DNA of 64,000 nucleotides from Oreohelix idahoensis. Taxonomy: Eukaryota; Mollusca; Gastropoda; Stylommatophora; Oreohelicidae. Position 1 is the first letter of the stretch. The number at the start of each line of letters is the position of its first letter. The notes beneath the pieces are model-generated. The model did not search any database. It saw only the letters and a program-made list of their open reading frames with translations, and was not told the DNA's origin. This document shows positions 32,241 through 43,127 of this stretch, one piece after another. The stretch covers positions 49,745 through 113,744 of the forward strand of contig JAMPIV010009923.1 of the NCBI GenBank assembly GCA_024509875.1. Reading direction: 5' to 3'. A program made the translations under genes and the position numbers.

Positions 32241-33957
32241 CGTGAAATATTCTAATCCACATATATAAATTATCAGGTAAATATAAAGCCTAATAAATAC
32301 ATATAATAAAGAAAAGAGAAATGGTAAAAGAACAGTGCTGTCACAAAGAATGTACTCGAAATCCCCTTTGTTTTATGCTTCGTCTGCAAATTGTAACGCT
32401 TTCACGTTGATAGTAAAAGCCTACTGTATTATTACCCGCGTTCTTCAATGAAACGTGTGCTGTATTTCTTGCAAAAACATTGGGAGGCACACTGCGTAAT
32501 GACCTAAATTAATCCTAACATTAATTATACTGCGTTACCAAAACGAACGAACAGATGGACTCAAATAGAAAGAGAGAGGGGCGAATGAAAATCAGGAACG
32601 CATGCAAAATTGAACACGCGTCTCGCTATTAATGCCACCCCAACAAGCGTAACGCGATACACAATTACTACTATCACGCGTGTAAGGCCACATGCACTAA
32701 CTTTTTTTTTCAGACGGACAGTGATAAATTCACTACCCTTCCCAGAGTTAGGTTTTTAAATCCTGAAAAACGCTTATTAGAAAAGATAACATTAGATGGG
32801 TTTACGTTTGAAAACATTACAGTACCCAGACAGCACATCTTCGAAACAGGAGGTAGAAGAAATTGCATATTTTGAACGCAGCCACTTAGCTCTTTTAAAT
32901 TTGTAAATTTGGGTTCCTTAGGGCTTGCTGACAAAGAATATGTAAAACGTTACGCAAATAGTTTAGGAATTAACAAGTTATAGCCAAAATAAATGATGGT
33001 GCTGTCAGACAACACCCAAAATCAGAATCGCTCAGTGGTAGATTTTTTTACACCACCATTGTACGGGAAATGGGCCACAAGTTACATTTGAACTGATTGG
33101 CTGGAATGATATGTAAGGCTACACACGATTAGTCGGACTATAAATGCTATCCTTGGTTGTTAGGGGAGACGTAGGAAGGTAAAATTTTTTCAAACACTTG
33201 TCGAAACGTGGCTCCATTGGCCAGACTCGCTGATATAATCACTTAGGAGCGTTAGTTCGAGACCACTAGTTCAAATAAGCTTGATAAAGCAACAGTGCGT
33301 TGAAGCCAGCTCATATTTTTGCTAAATAAAAGCCTGGAACATAAGCAGATGGGAATTTGTGCCAGTATTTGTGCCAGAATTCATTGCTAGTCAACGTATC
33401 TGTGTTTATTTCCATAAATTGTGGTAAGCTTGAAACATTCAGTATCTTTTAATGAAAATTGAATGTGAATTGTTAATTTATGCCTGTATATATGTGTAGT
33501 TCAGTAGCAAACATGATGTAAAGCCTATAATGCTCCAACCTGAACAGAAGGTGTCGGAGGAAAGTAAAACTGCATGGAATGGCCAAACAGTACACTGACA
33601 CCTAGATTATTGATTAGACAGAAATAATGCTGGAATTGCAGAGGCGTAGTAACCATTAAGGAGGTTAATACTGGTATAAAGTATTTCAGATGAAGCTGAC
33701 AGTTGGCCTAACGCTCTGAACTCAATGTTTGTGATGTATTGTGCTCAGTGTAGAACTAGAGTATCAATTAGTTATGAAGTAGAAGGTACATCCTTCTTGT
33801 TTACAGGGACCGTGGTCTTTACGTTATTGAGCAGCACCTGGTCAGAGCTTTGCTGAATCCAGAGTCGGACAGCATACTCCTTGGTCCATTTAGCTATCAG
33901 TGAGGTGTCTCCAGAGCACGGGGGAGAAATCGAGCAGAGGAGTCTTTTCCTGCCGCC
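32238..33957 (+). repeat. Element C 5' LTR, left part
   Basis: Starts TGTCGTGAAATATTC, matches the 3' LTR from 47854 closely, and is interrupted after CTGCCGCC by the first base of B1. Its last 176 bp (33782-33957) are repeated on the far side of B1. A stretch at 32399-32476 differs strongly from the 3' LTR although the flanks match. Confidence 0.9.
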
Positions 33958-36187
33958 TGTAGTGAAATTGACAGAGATACAACGGTAAAATCCCTCCAAA
34001 GATAACATTTAAGGATAAAAACATAATGCGTAGGCTGCTGATGTACATGATCGCCTAGACCGCGGGTCATCATCCTCCATAATAATTGACTTGCTAGACA
34101 GGAGGGGAATGGCGGATCAAAAAAAAAAAAATGACTGGAAAGGCTAAGGAGACGCAATTGGGGGGGAAACGGAGAAAAGTCACGTTCCCAAGTTGACATA
34201 AAAAGTAAGCAACTCCACAGAAGGGACCCTAGATATGTTACGCCACAGTCATTTATTGGACGCTTTTGCGATACCAAGCTTTTGATTTGAATGGAGCGGT
34301 AAAACGCAGATGTTAGGAATATTACAAAAATTAAAAAGTAATTTTTTTCTTAATATTAATGTTAGGAATATAAAAATTAGCTGGCCGGATGGCCTATTCT
34401 GAGCAGTGAACTAAGATGGTCTTAATTTTACAAACGGATAGATAATATTGAAGATAATGACAAAAGACAGTGTAGTTCACATCATCGACAGACTGTGTTG
34501 AATAAAAAAGTGTCGCAATTTGCACACAAAAACACGACCTTGGACGCAGGTGTTCAAATCTACGTGGTATGGAGGAAAGGGGATATTGTGGTGGCTGTGT
34601 CTAAAAATAACTTTTAACGACAAAATTTTGGAGGGGAGAGAAAGGTTGGTTCAAAAACCAAGCACATTTTTTTAGAAACACAAGTAGAGACGGACAGACT
34701 AACAGATAAACATCCATACTTGACTGAAGCATGACTGAAATGACTTTAGTGTAGAAATTTTGAAATTCAAATAACCTAGGCAGTGATTGGCCACAGACAA
34801 TCATATCATTAGCGCTCAGACGCGAAAGTGGGGCCATTCTTCAATAGTTGTTCAGTGATAGACACAGATTTTAAAGTGTGGTGATTCCATATGAAAGCAA
34901 GTGAAATAAATTTAGGGACGCCATACTATAGCCAGCAGCTCAGCTGAGTTTTGCTAGCAATTCTGTGTTATTTATTCATAATCTGGTAAGATTGAAATTA
35001 TTTCCTTATATATTTTGAATATTGTTTCATGTTTGAGTGATTTGATACTGCCATATCGAAATCTAGCCTTACAAACAAGTAGGGATTTGCTCTAGACCCC
35101 CCGCCCTAGTCAGGGTCTAGGGACCAACAATGTACATAAACTCCAGCAAGGATTATGCAAGACAGATCAAGTGTTGAGAATAATGATACATATTACCTAT
35201 CCTCTTTTAGGGCCGAAAACTAATAAACATTTTTCAGGATCTATGGTCTGGGAGGATCTATCTGATGTAAAACCACCATGGTAAATGTGCTGTTTGGTCA
35301 GAGAGATCTGACCTGTCTGTATGATGTGGTTGTTGTGTCACTGTTGTGTCCAGACGTGGGTAGAGAATAGATTTTGACACATGGCCCATACTTTGATTGC
35401 AGAGCTGCGAGTTTCTGTCGTCAACAAAGCAGTGTCTATTCAGTTGGTGACTTTACTCGAGTGTATCTGTGCAGTATTTGTGACAGAGACCACCATTATT
35501 GCCCGCCAGCACGGAGAGGTGGGACCACCTGATTTCAGCACCAGAGCGACAACTACCAGATGAGTGAGCCTCTGGTCTGCTGGACTTTCACCAACGCCCT
35601 TTAGTTACTAAGAACCCCATAAAGATTCCCACCATTTTCTGGACACTGTGTAGTCAATATAGACAGGTGTGATGAGGCCACCCCAACAGCACAAACAGTA
35701 CTATCCTCCCAAGTAGATGAATACTAGAACATTTTAATAAAACTAACTAGTATAGTACATATATATGTACACTATTGCATTTATGATATAATATTCTATG
35801 CATTTTTTTTCATAATCTCTAAATCCTTTTAAGTTCTGGTCAACCTAAAAAATTGACACAGAACAAAATAAATGTACTATACTTATATCAAAAAATTTTA
35901 CACACGTGAGTTAGTTCAGTGTATTTTAACATTTATTAATATTATTAGTCTTGTTAATATCTGTGGGTATATTTATAATCCATTACACCACACTACATAT
36001 CATAACCCTAGACACTTTACGTAGCCACATTCATTAAAAAAAAATTAAGTGTGAGGTCGTAGTGGTAGCAAGAAAGGCCTTCTGACAATTCACCACTACA
36101 TTTTATCTCAGGAGCCTTCACAGCTGGCCTCATACAATTTACATTTAGTAATAACACCATCATACAATACCATCAAACACCACTACA
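33958..36187 (+). repeat. Element B1 5' LTR
   Basis: TGTAGTGAAATTGAC at the start and CACCACTACA at the end. Hairpin GGTCAGA-GAGA-TCTGACC at 35296-35313. The G-run of the B-type LTR is only eight long here (about 34160). The + strand copy corresponds to the reverse complement of the B2 LTRs. Confidence 0.93.
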
Positions 36188-36213
36188 ATATTGGGGTCTT
36201 GTCCAGGGATAAT
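36188..36213 (+). promoter_or_regulatory. Element B1 leader / primer-binding region
   Basis: ATATTGGGGTCTTGTCCAGG directly follows the 5' LTR, the expected place for the tRNA primer site. The tRNA partner is not identified. Confidence 0.45.
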
Positions 36214-36453
36214 TAGCCCAACAGTAATATTAGGATCTCCTGGTGGGAGAAATAAGAGTAGGGAAATAAATTGTAAAATTTCCCTTAAAATTAAAAGTGT
36301 CCCTGCAGATAAAAGTTGGTGAATCTTCACAGCCAGTAATAATTAATTAGTTAACTGGTTAGTTAGAATTAGTTAGACTATAGTCATAAGAAGTACTTAG
36401 TGTATTTACTGGTTAGAGATTTAGCTTGTATATTATTATATTGTCTAAAAAGT

Positions 36454-37379
36454 ATGGCGGAGCTGGCAAAATTTAGATCAGCTGCTGTGCTCACCGCGAA
36501 GGAGATGGGAATGGATGGTCAAATTTTAATTCAATACGTAACGACTGAATGTGATAAATATATTGAACGGGAAGAAAGGAGGTTAGTTGAAGAGAAGAGG
36601 TTAGAGGCTGATAGAGAAATTAAGAGGCTGCAGATTGAGGCAGAAGAAAAAAGGTTGACTGCCGAAAGGGAGGCAGAAGAAAAACGACAGCAAAGGGAGG
36701 CAGAAGAAAAAACGACAGCAAAGGGAGGCAGAAGATAGAAGGTTGCAGAGGGAGCACGAATTACGACTAAGGGAGCTGGAATTACAAGGCCCGGCCCCTG
36801 AAAATGGTGCCAGCCCTTTTGCCTCAGATGCTACGCCCAGTCTGGGAGCCTCAAACTCAGCTATGGGGTTTCATTTAGACCATTTTGTTGAGAAAGACGA
36901 TGACATAGAGGGGTACCTAGGACGTTTTGAGTTATTAGCTACTACATATGGGTTAGAGAGAGAGAGGTGGAGTTTAAAGCTATCACAGGGATTGAGGGGT
37001 ACTTCTTATGAAGTATTTGCTAAAATGAACAGGGAAGACCAAGACAATTATGACATGTTAAAGCAGGCTTTGTTATTAAGGTACGAGAAGAATGGTGAAT
37101 TTTATCGTAAGAAATTCAGAAATGCCAAACTGTTGTCTGGGGAGACATACCACCAATTCTCTGCTAGACTAGAAACCTATTTGGAGAAATGGACGGCTCT
37201 GGGGAAGACCCAAGATCTCAAAGAAATGATCATGATTGAGCAATTGAGAGAGTCCATGGCTCCAGACATGAGAAAATTTCTCATGGAACAAGGTGCAGAG
37301 AAGTTGGGGGAAATTTTAAATGTTGCTGAGAGGTATCAGGCAGCCCAGGCAGAGGTAAGTGGTGCTAAAAGAAGCACAT
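36454..37379 (+). pseudogene. Element B1: gag
   Basis: Starts with ATG at 36454 (MAELAKFRSA), has a charged coiled coil from about residue 35, then a SCAN-like capsid (FYRKKFRNAKLLSGETYHQF through RESMAPDMRKFL). An extra A in the A-run near 36715 breaks the frame inside the coiled coil; the capsid frame is 36743-37381. A lost A near 37370 then ends that frame. The protein resembles C gag closely. SCAN domains of vertebrate transcription factors are thought to come from Gag of Gmr1-like elements, which fits this capsid. Confidence 0.88.
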
Positions 37380-38108
37380 AGACAATTTTAAAGCTCCACA
37401 GCAATTTAATAAATTTGATAATAGAGAGCAGGGAAATAAAGGTAGGACAAACTTTGAGCGGCCAAGAAATGACTATCGCGACAGAAACTCACAGTTCAAT
37501 GACCAAAAGTTCAATGAAAGAAAAACCGTTGAACCAAGGAAAAAGATGGTGTAAATGGTGCAAGAAGGATAACCATAACACCGAATTTTGTAGAAGGAAA
37601 CCTTCAAACATTGCTGCAATGAAGTCGGGGACGCAAAGATTAAAGGTTAATCCTAAGGGACAACAGGAACCTTATCACCCCCCAGTTTGTGAGGATGTTA
37701 TTTGTAATGGGGTCACCATAAGGTGCCTTTATGATACAGGTTTGGATTATGATTCAGTTGTGAAGTCTAGCCTAGTGGACCCAAGTCAGTATACCACAGA
37801 AACAGTGGAAATACAAGGGGCGACTAAGGACATACCACTCATGACACTTCCCATCGCAAGGATAACGGTGAAAACTCGCTATGTGGAAGGAGAAATCAGA
37901 GCAGCAGTGATAGATGAACCAATCTACCCTCTGATATTGGGGTGTAGATACGTCTTCTTGGGGAATCCCGAGAGACCTGTGATCATGGCGACAGTGCAGA
38001 CCAGGTCACAGAAGAAGGAGGAAGAAGGTGAACCTATAAATGCTCATCCAGAGGAGATGAGGAAGGCGCAGGCTGAGGATAGGACACTCAAGCCCTGTTT
38101 TAAAAAAA
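37380..38108 (+). pseudogene. Element B1: gag end, zinc knuckle, protease
   Basis: Most of the basic region between 37380 and about 37520 is out of frame. From there the frame holds the CCHC knuckle (CKWCKKDNHNTEFC, about 37547-37590), retropepsin with CLYDTG (DTG codons 37733-37741) and the GCRYVFLG end, followed by TRSQKKEEE and LKPCF. A seventh A in the run at about 38101-38107 shifts the frame; integrase continues in another phase from 38109. Protease and knuckle residues are complete. Confidence 0.88.
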
Positions 38109-38864
38109 TTGCCCAAATGCCACACACCTCCGAGCAAGGGGGAATATTTCATGAAGAACAAACTCTTATACAGGAAGGCCGGAACTGGAACAAATGGTCA
38201 CAACCAGCTGGTTCTTCCCACTTCATATAGAGATAAAGTGATGGAACTCGGGCATGCGATTCCCTTCAGTGGTCACATGGGGATCAGCGCCACAGGACAG
38301 CGTATAGCTTGTCATTACTTCTGGCCAGGGATAACGGAGGATATAAAAAGATATGTCAAATCCTGCCCAGAATGTCAAAGGGTAGCTCCAAAGCACTGGA
38401 CTGCTCCTGCAACTCTAGGGGAAATGCCCATAGTGGGAACACCTTTTGAGAGGGTTGCAGTGGATATTGTAGGACCTCTCACTCGGACCAAGAGGAGGAA
38501 CAGTTACATCCTTACTCTGGTGGACACTTGTTCTATGTGGGGAGAGGCGGTAGCCCTGCCATCAATTGATTCAAAACATGTAGCAGAGGCACTACTTACA
38601 ATATTTACCCGATTAGGATTCCCGCATCAAATCTTGACGGATAATGGATCTCAGTTCAAGGGGAAACTAACGGAAGAAGTTTTTAAGCTATTTCAAGCCA
38701 GGCACTTTCATTGTAGTCCGTACCATCCACAAGGGAACGGCCAGGTAGAGAGGTTCAATGGGACTCTCATTTCTATCCTGAGAAAGCTGGCACACGAAAA
38801 AACCGGATCTGTGGGATCAATTCCTGCCCGCCGCATTGTTTGCGTACCGGGAGGTACCACATAG
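38109..38864 (+). CDS. Element B1: integrase N-terminal and catalytic core
   Basis: The frame has the H2C2 zinc domain (HAIPFSGHMG, YFWPG, CPECQ) and the rve core with Asp at 38463-38465 (VAVDIVGPL), Asp at 38640-38642 (LTDNGSQF) and Glu at 38748-38750 (GQVERFNG). The last two are 35 residues apart, the D,D-35-E pattern of retroviral-type integrases. A sixth A near 38800 (HEK) ends the frame; the C-terminus continues at 38836. Integrase inserts the cDNA into chromosomal DNA. The segment 38178-38926 is exactly what module X replaces in B2. Confidence 0.93.
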   Translation: MPKCHTPPSKGEYFMKNKLLYRKAGTGTNGHNQLVLPTSYRDKVMELGHAIPFSGHMGISATGQRIACHYFWPGITEDIKRYVKSCPECQRVAPKHWTAPATLGEMPIVGTPFERVAVDIVGPLTRTKRRNSYILTLVDTCSMWGEAVALPSIDSKHVAEALLTIFTRLGFPHQILTDNGSQFKGKLTEEVFKLFQARHFHCSPYHPQGNGQVERFNGTLISILRKLAHEKTGSVGSIPARRIVCVPGGTT

Positions 38865-39393
38865 TTCAACCGGGATGGCTCCCGCAACTCTGCTATTTGG
38901 GAGGCCAATAAAAGGTCCTTTAGAAGCTTTATTAAGGACCTGGACAGATGAGAAGGCGGAAGAGACTGTTACCTCATCGTATCAATATGTGAACGAACTG
39001 ACCACTCGTTTGAAAGCTGGATGGAAACTGGCAAATGATAATTTGAAACAAGCCAGGAAGAAACATGCAGCATATTTTAATAGGAAGGCAAAGGACAGGG
39101 AACTGGCAGTCGGAGAGAAGGTGCTGCTTCTACTACCCGGAAGCCAGAATAAATTACAAATTGGTTGGCAAGGTCCATATACGGTTCTAGAGAAGGTGTC
39201 TAGAACAAACTATAAAATTGACAAAAAGGGGAAGGAAAAAGTTTATCATGTAAACCTGTTAAAGAAGTATCTGGACAGACCACTCCAGGAAAGCACCCCC
39301 TTATTGACCTTGGCTATTGCAACCCAGATGCAAAAGAACCACTCACCTCACATGAATACCCATTACATCCTTGTGAAACAGCAGCACAGGTAA
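38836..39393 (+). CDS. Element B1: integrase C-terminus with GPY/F module
   Basis: Continues from the core after one indel: FAYREVPHSSTGMAP (end of the core), LLRTWTDEKAEE, the basic helix, GEKVLLLLPGS, IGWQGPYTVLEKV (GPY/F) and YHVNLLKKYL. A lost A near 39331 moves the linker to RT into the next frame, so the last 20 residues of this frame are spurious. Confidence 0.9.
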   Translation: MFAYREVPHSSTGMAPATLLFGRPIKGPLEALLRTWTDEKAEETVTSSYQYVNELTTRLKAGWKLANDNLKQARKKHAAYFNRKAKDRELAVGEKVLLLLPGSQNKLQIGWQGPYTVLEKVSRTNYKIDKKGKEKVYHVNLLKKYLDRPLQESTPLLTLAIATQMQKNHSPHMNTHYILVKQQHR

Positions 39394-39491
39394 AAGTCAG
39401 TAAGCACCTGACTAAAAACCAGAGGGAGAGAGTTCAACAAGTTCTGGAGGAACATACAGATGTATTAACAGATAAACCAGGCCATACAAAT

Positions 39492-40808
39492 TTGCTACAG
39501 TATGACATGAAACTGGTAGACTCAAACCCAATCTGTATGAGAGCCTATTCTATTCCGTTCGCGAAGGAGAAGGCATTAAAGGAAGAAATAGAGTATTTGT
39601 TGAAGGAGGGGATTATTTCGCACAGTGAATCATCTTTTAGTTCTAGTGTCGTTTTGTTGAGAAAACCGTCTGGGGAACACAGACTGTGCATAGATTACAG
39701 GAAACTGAATGCTGTCACAGAAGGACAAGTGGATCCATTACCAGACACAAAACAGTTATTTGCCAGACTGAACAAGGCAAAATACTTTTCAAAGGTGGAT
39801 CTTAGTAAAGGCTATTACCAGATCCCAGTGAAGCCTGAAGTGAGACCTTATTTGGCTTTTAGCACTTCGGATGGACATTATGAATTCAATATGCTACCAT
39901 TCGGACTGAAAAATGCTCCGAGTGTGTTTTCAAGGATGATGCGCAAATTGTTGGATCCCCTGAATAACCCATGTATCACAAATTTCATGGATGATATTCT
40001 CGTCGCCACCGAGACATTTGAAGAACACATTGAAGCTCTGGAGATGTTGTTTGATAGACTTCGGGAGGCGAACTTAACTGCTAGGCCAACAAAATGTTGT
40101 ATTGGATGCAAAGAGTTGGAATTCTTGGGACACACTGTATATCAGGGTAATATGACCCCTGATCCTAAGAACTTGGAAAAACTGCAGAGAGCACCTAGGC
40201 CGCAAACAAAAAAGGACGTGCGATCATTCGTGTCGTTATGCGGATTTTATCAGAAATACATCAAAAATTTTAACGCTATTTGTGCTCCTCTGACTGATCT
40301 GACTCGCAAGGGACTTCCAGATAAAATTATTTGGACTGCACAATGTGAACTAGCATTTCAAGAGTTAAAGGAAAAACTCACTAGCAAGCCTATTCTCAAA
40401 CTGCCTGATTTGACACAGGACTTTGTCTTAAGAACCGATGCAAGTAATGTAGGACTCGGAGGGGCTTTGTTGCAAAGATCATCTTCACCTGATGGGGAAC
40501 TGAAACCAGTCGCTTATGCAAGCCGCAAATTGAATAAGGCGGAACAAGGATACTCCACAAGCGAAAAAGAATGTTTAGCATTAATCTGGGCAATAAAGAA
40601 GTTTCAAATCTATCTGTATGGTAGGACATTTGTGGTGGAGACGGACCATCAGCCTCTCGTGTTCTTGTCTCAGGCTAAGCATGAAAACGCAAGATTGCTG
40701 AGGTGGTCTTTATTGCTTCAACCTTATCAGTTTAGTATCCAATATATCCCAGGCAAATTGAATGTCGGTGCAGATTTCCTCAGTCGGCACCCCTGTGATC
40801 AAAATTAG
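39492..40808 (+). CDS. Element B1: reverse transcriptase-RNase H
   Basis: An open frame of 438 residues, starting at the first Met inside a frame that opens near 39336. RT motifs: LLRKPSGEHRLCIDYRKLN (about 55-73), VDLSKGYYQIP (102-112), LPFGLKNAPSVFSRMM (135-150), catalytic FMDD at 165-168, and LGHTVYQ. RNase H: TDASNVGLGG and TDHQPLVFL, ending with DFLSRHP. In most Ty3/Gypsy elements RT precedes integrase; here it is the last enzyme, as in Gmr1-like elements. The polypurine tract follows the stop by about 75 bp. Confidence 0.95.
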   Translation: MLQYDMKLVDSNPICMRAYSIPFAKEKALKEEIEYLLKEGIISHSESSFSSSVVLLRKPSGEHRLCIDYRKLNAVTEGQVDPLPDTKQLFARLNKAKYFSKVDLSKGYYQIPVKPEVRPYLAFSTSDGHYEFNMLPFGLKNAPSVFSRMMRKLLDPLNNPCITNFMDDILVATETFEEHIEALEMLFDRLREANLTARPTKCCIGCKELEFLGHTVYQGNMTPDPKNLEKLQRAPRPQTKKDVRSFVSLCGFYQKYIKNFNAICAPLTDLTRKGLPDKIIWTAQCELAFQELKEKLTSKPILKLPDLTQDFVLRTDASNVGLGGALLQRSSSPDGELKPVAYASRKLNKAEQGYSTSEKECLALIWAIKKFQIYLYGRTFVVETDHQPLVFLSQAKHENARLLRWSLLLQPYQFSIQYIPGKLNVGADFLSRHPCDQN

Positions 40809-40881
40809 AGTAGTGGCAGACGTGAGGAGTAATTTTACCTATGTGTATCGCTGGTTTTGGAACTTGCCATAGGCATGTTTT

Positions 40882-40895
40882 CAAGTGGGGAGATG
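40882..40895 (+). promoter_or_regulatory. Element B1 polypurine tract
   Basis: CAAGTGGGGAGATG ends directly at the 3' LTR start and would prime plus-strand synthesis. Confidence 0.75.
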
Positions 40896-43127
40896 TGTAG
40901 TGAAATTGACAGAGATACAACGGTAAAATCCCTCCAAAGATAACATTTAAGGATAAAAACATAATGCGTAGGCTGCTGATGTACATGATCGCCTAGACCG
41001 CGGGTCATCATCCTCCATAATAATTGACTTGCTAGACAGGAGGGGAACGGCGGATCAAAAAAAAAAAAAATGACTGGAAAGGCTAAGGAGACGCAATTGG
41101 GGGGGAAACGGAGAAAAGTCACGTTTCCCAAGTTGACATAAAAAGTAAGCAACTCCACAGAAGGGACCCTAGATATGTTACGCCACAGTCATTTATTGGA
41201 CGCTTTTGCGATACCAAGCTTTTGATTTGAATGGAGCGGTAAAACGCAGATGTTAGGAATATTACAAAAATTAAAAAGTACTTTTTTTCTTAATATTAAT
41301 GTTAGGAATATAAAAATTAGCTGGCCGGATGGCCTATTCTGAGCAGTGAACTAAGATGGTCTTAATTTTACAAACGGATAGATAATATTGAAGATAATGA
41401 CAAAAGACAGTGTAGTTCACATCATCGACAGACTGTGTTGAATAAAAAAGTGTCGCAATTTGCACACAAAAACACGACCTTGGACGCAGGTGTTCAAATC
41501 TACGTGGTATGGAGGAAAGGGGATATTGTGGTGGCTGTGTCTAAATATAACTTTTAACGACAAAATTTTGGAGGGGAGAGAAAGGTTGGTTCAAAAACCA
41601 AGCACATTTTTTTAGAAACACAAGTAGAGACGGACAGACTAACAGATAAACATCCATACTTGACTGAAGCATGACTGAAATGACTTTAGTGTAGAAATTT
41701 TGAAATTCAAATAAAACTAGGCAGTGATTGGCCACAGACAATCATATCATTAGCGCTCAGACGCGAAAGTGGGGCCATTCTTCAATAGTTGTTCAGTGAT
41801 AGACACAGATTTTAAAGTGTGGTGATTCCATATGAAAGCAAGTGAAAGAAATTTAGGGACGCCATACTATAGCCAGCAGCTCAGCTGAGTTTTGCTAGCA
41901 ATTCTGTGTTATTTATTCATAATCTGGTAAGATTGAAATTATTTCCTTATATATTTTGAATATTGTTTCATGTTTGAGTGATTTGATACTGCCATATCGA
42001 AATCTAGCCTTACAAACAAGTAGGGATTTGCTCTAGACCCCCCGCCCTAGTCAGGGTCTAGGGACCAACAATGTACATAAACTCCAGCAAGGATTATGCA
42101 AGACAGATCAAGTGTTGAGAATAATGATACATATTACCTATCCTCTTTTAGGGCCGAAAACTAATAAACATTTTTCAGGATCTATGGTCTGGGAGGATCT
42201 ATCTGATGTAAAACCACCATGGTAAATGTGCTGTTTGGTCAGAGAGATCTGACCTGTCTGTATGATGTGGTTGTTGTGTCACTGTTGTGTCCAGACGTGG
42301 GTAGAGAATAGATTTTGACACATGGCCCATACTTTGATTGCAGAGCTGCGAGTTTCTGTCGTCCACAAAGCAGTGTCTATTCAGTTGGTGACTTTACTCG
42401 AGTGTATCTGTGCAGTATTTGTGACAGAGACCACCATTATTGCCCGCCAGCATGGAGAGGTGGGACCACCTGATTTCAGCACCAGAGCGACAACTACCAG
42501 ATGAGTGAGCCTCTGGTCTGCTGGACTTTCACCAACGCCCTTTAGTTACTAAGAACCCCATAAAGATTCCCACCATTTTCTGGACACTGTGTAGTCAATA
42601 TAGACAGGTGTGATGAGGCCACCCCAACAGCACAAACAGTACTATCCTCCCAAGTAGATGAATACTAGAACATTTTAATAAAACTAACTAGTATAGTACA
42701 TATATATGTACACTATTGCATTTATGATATAATATTCTATGCATTTCTTTTCATAATCTCTAAATCCTTTTAAGTTCTGGTCAACCTAAAAAATTGACAC
42801 AGAACAAAATAAATGTAATATACTTATATCAAAAAATTTTACACACGTGAGTTAGTTCAGTGTATTTTAACTTTTATTAATATTATTAGTCTTGTTAATA
42901 TCTGTGGGTATATTTATAATCCATTACACCACACTACATATCATAACCCTAGACACTTTACGTAGCCACATTCATTAAAAAAAATTAAGTGTGAGGTCGT
43001 AGTGGTAGCAAGAAAGGCCTTCTGACAATTCACCCCTACATTTTAGCTCAGGAGCCTTCACAGCTGGCCTCATACAATTTACATTTTGTAATAACACCAT
43101 CATACAATACCATCCAACACCACTACA
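40896..43127 (+). repeat. Element B1 3' LTR
   Basis: TGTAGTG...CACTACA, nearly identical to 33958-36187. Hairpin GGTCAGA-GAGA-TCTGACC at 42237-42254. Followed directly by GAAGGTACATCC, the start of the second copy of the 176-bp segment. Confidence 0.93.

Larger units (their letters stand above)
33958..43127 (+). mobile_element. Element B1: full-length Gmr1-like LTR retrotransposon with a D,D-35-E integrase
   Basis: A 9.17-kb insertion with two 2.23-kb LTRs and the order gag, PR, INT, RT, RNase H on the + strand. The LTRs differ by about 15 substitutions and a few indels by eye, so it is young. Frames are interrupted only by single-base indels, most of them in A-runs. It is the only nearly complete element here with an intact catalytic triad in the integrase core. 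It sits in the 5' LTR of C with a 176-bp direct repeat on both sides and no matching 5-bp duplication. Confidence 0.93.

Noticed and set aside
39878..40629. - strand frames inside the RT of B1 (and the equivalents in B2)
   Set aside because: Mirror images of the RT-RNase H coding sequence; the same shadow appears in both elements.
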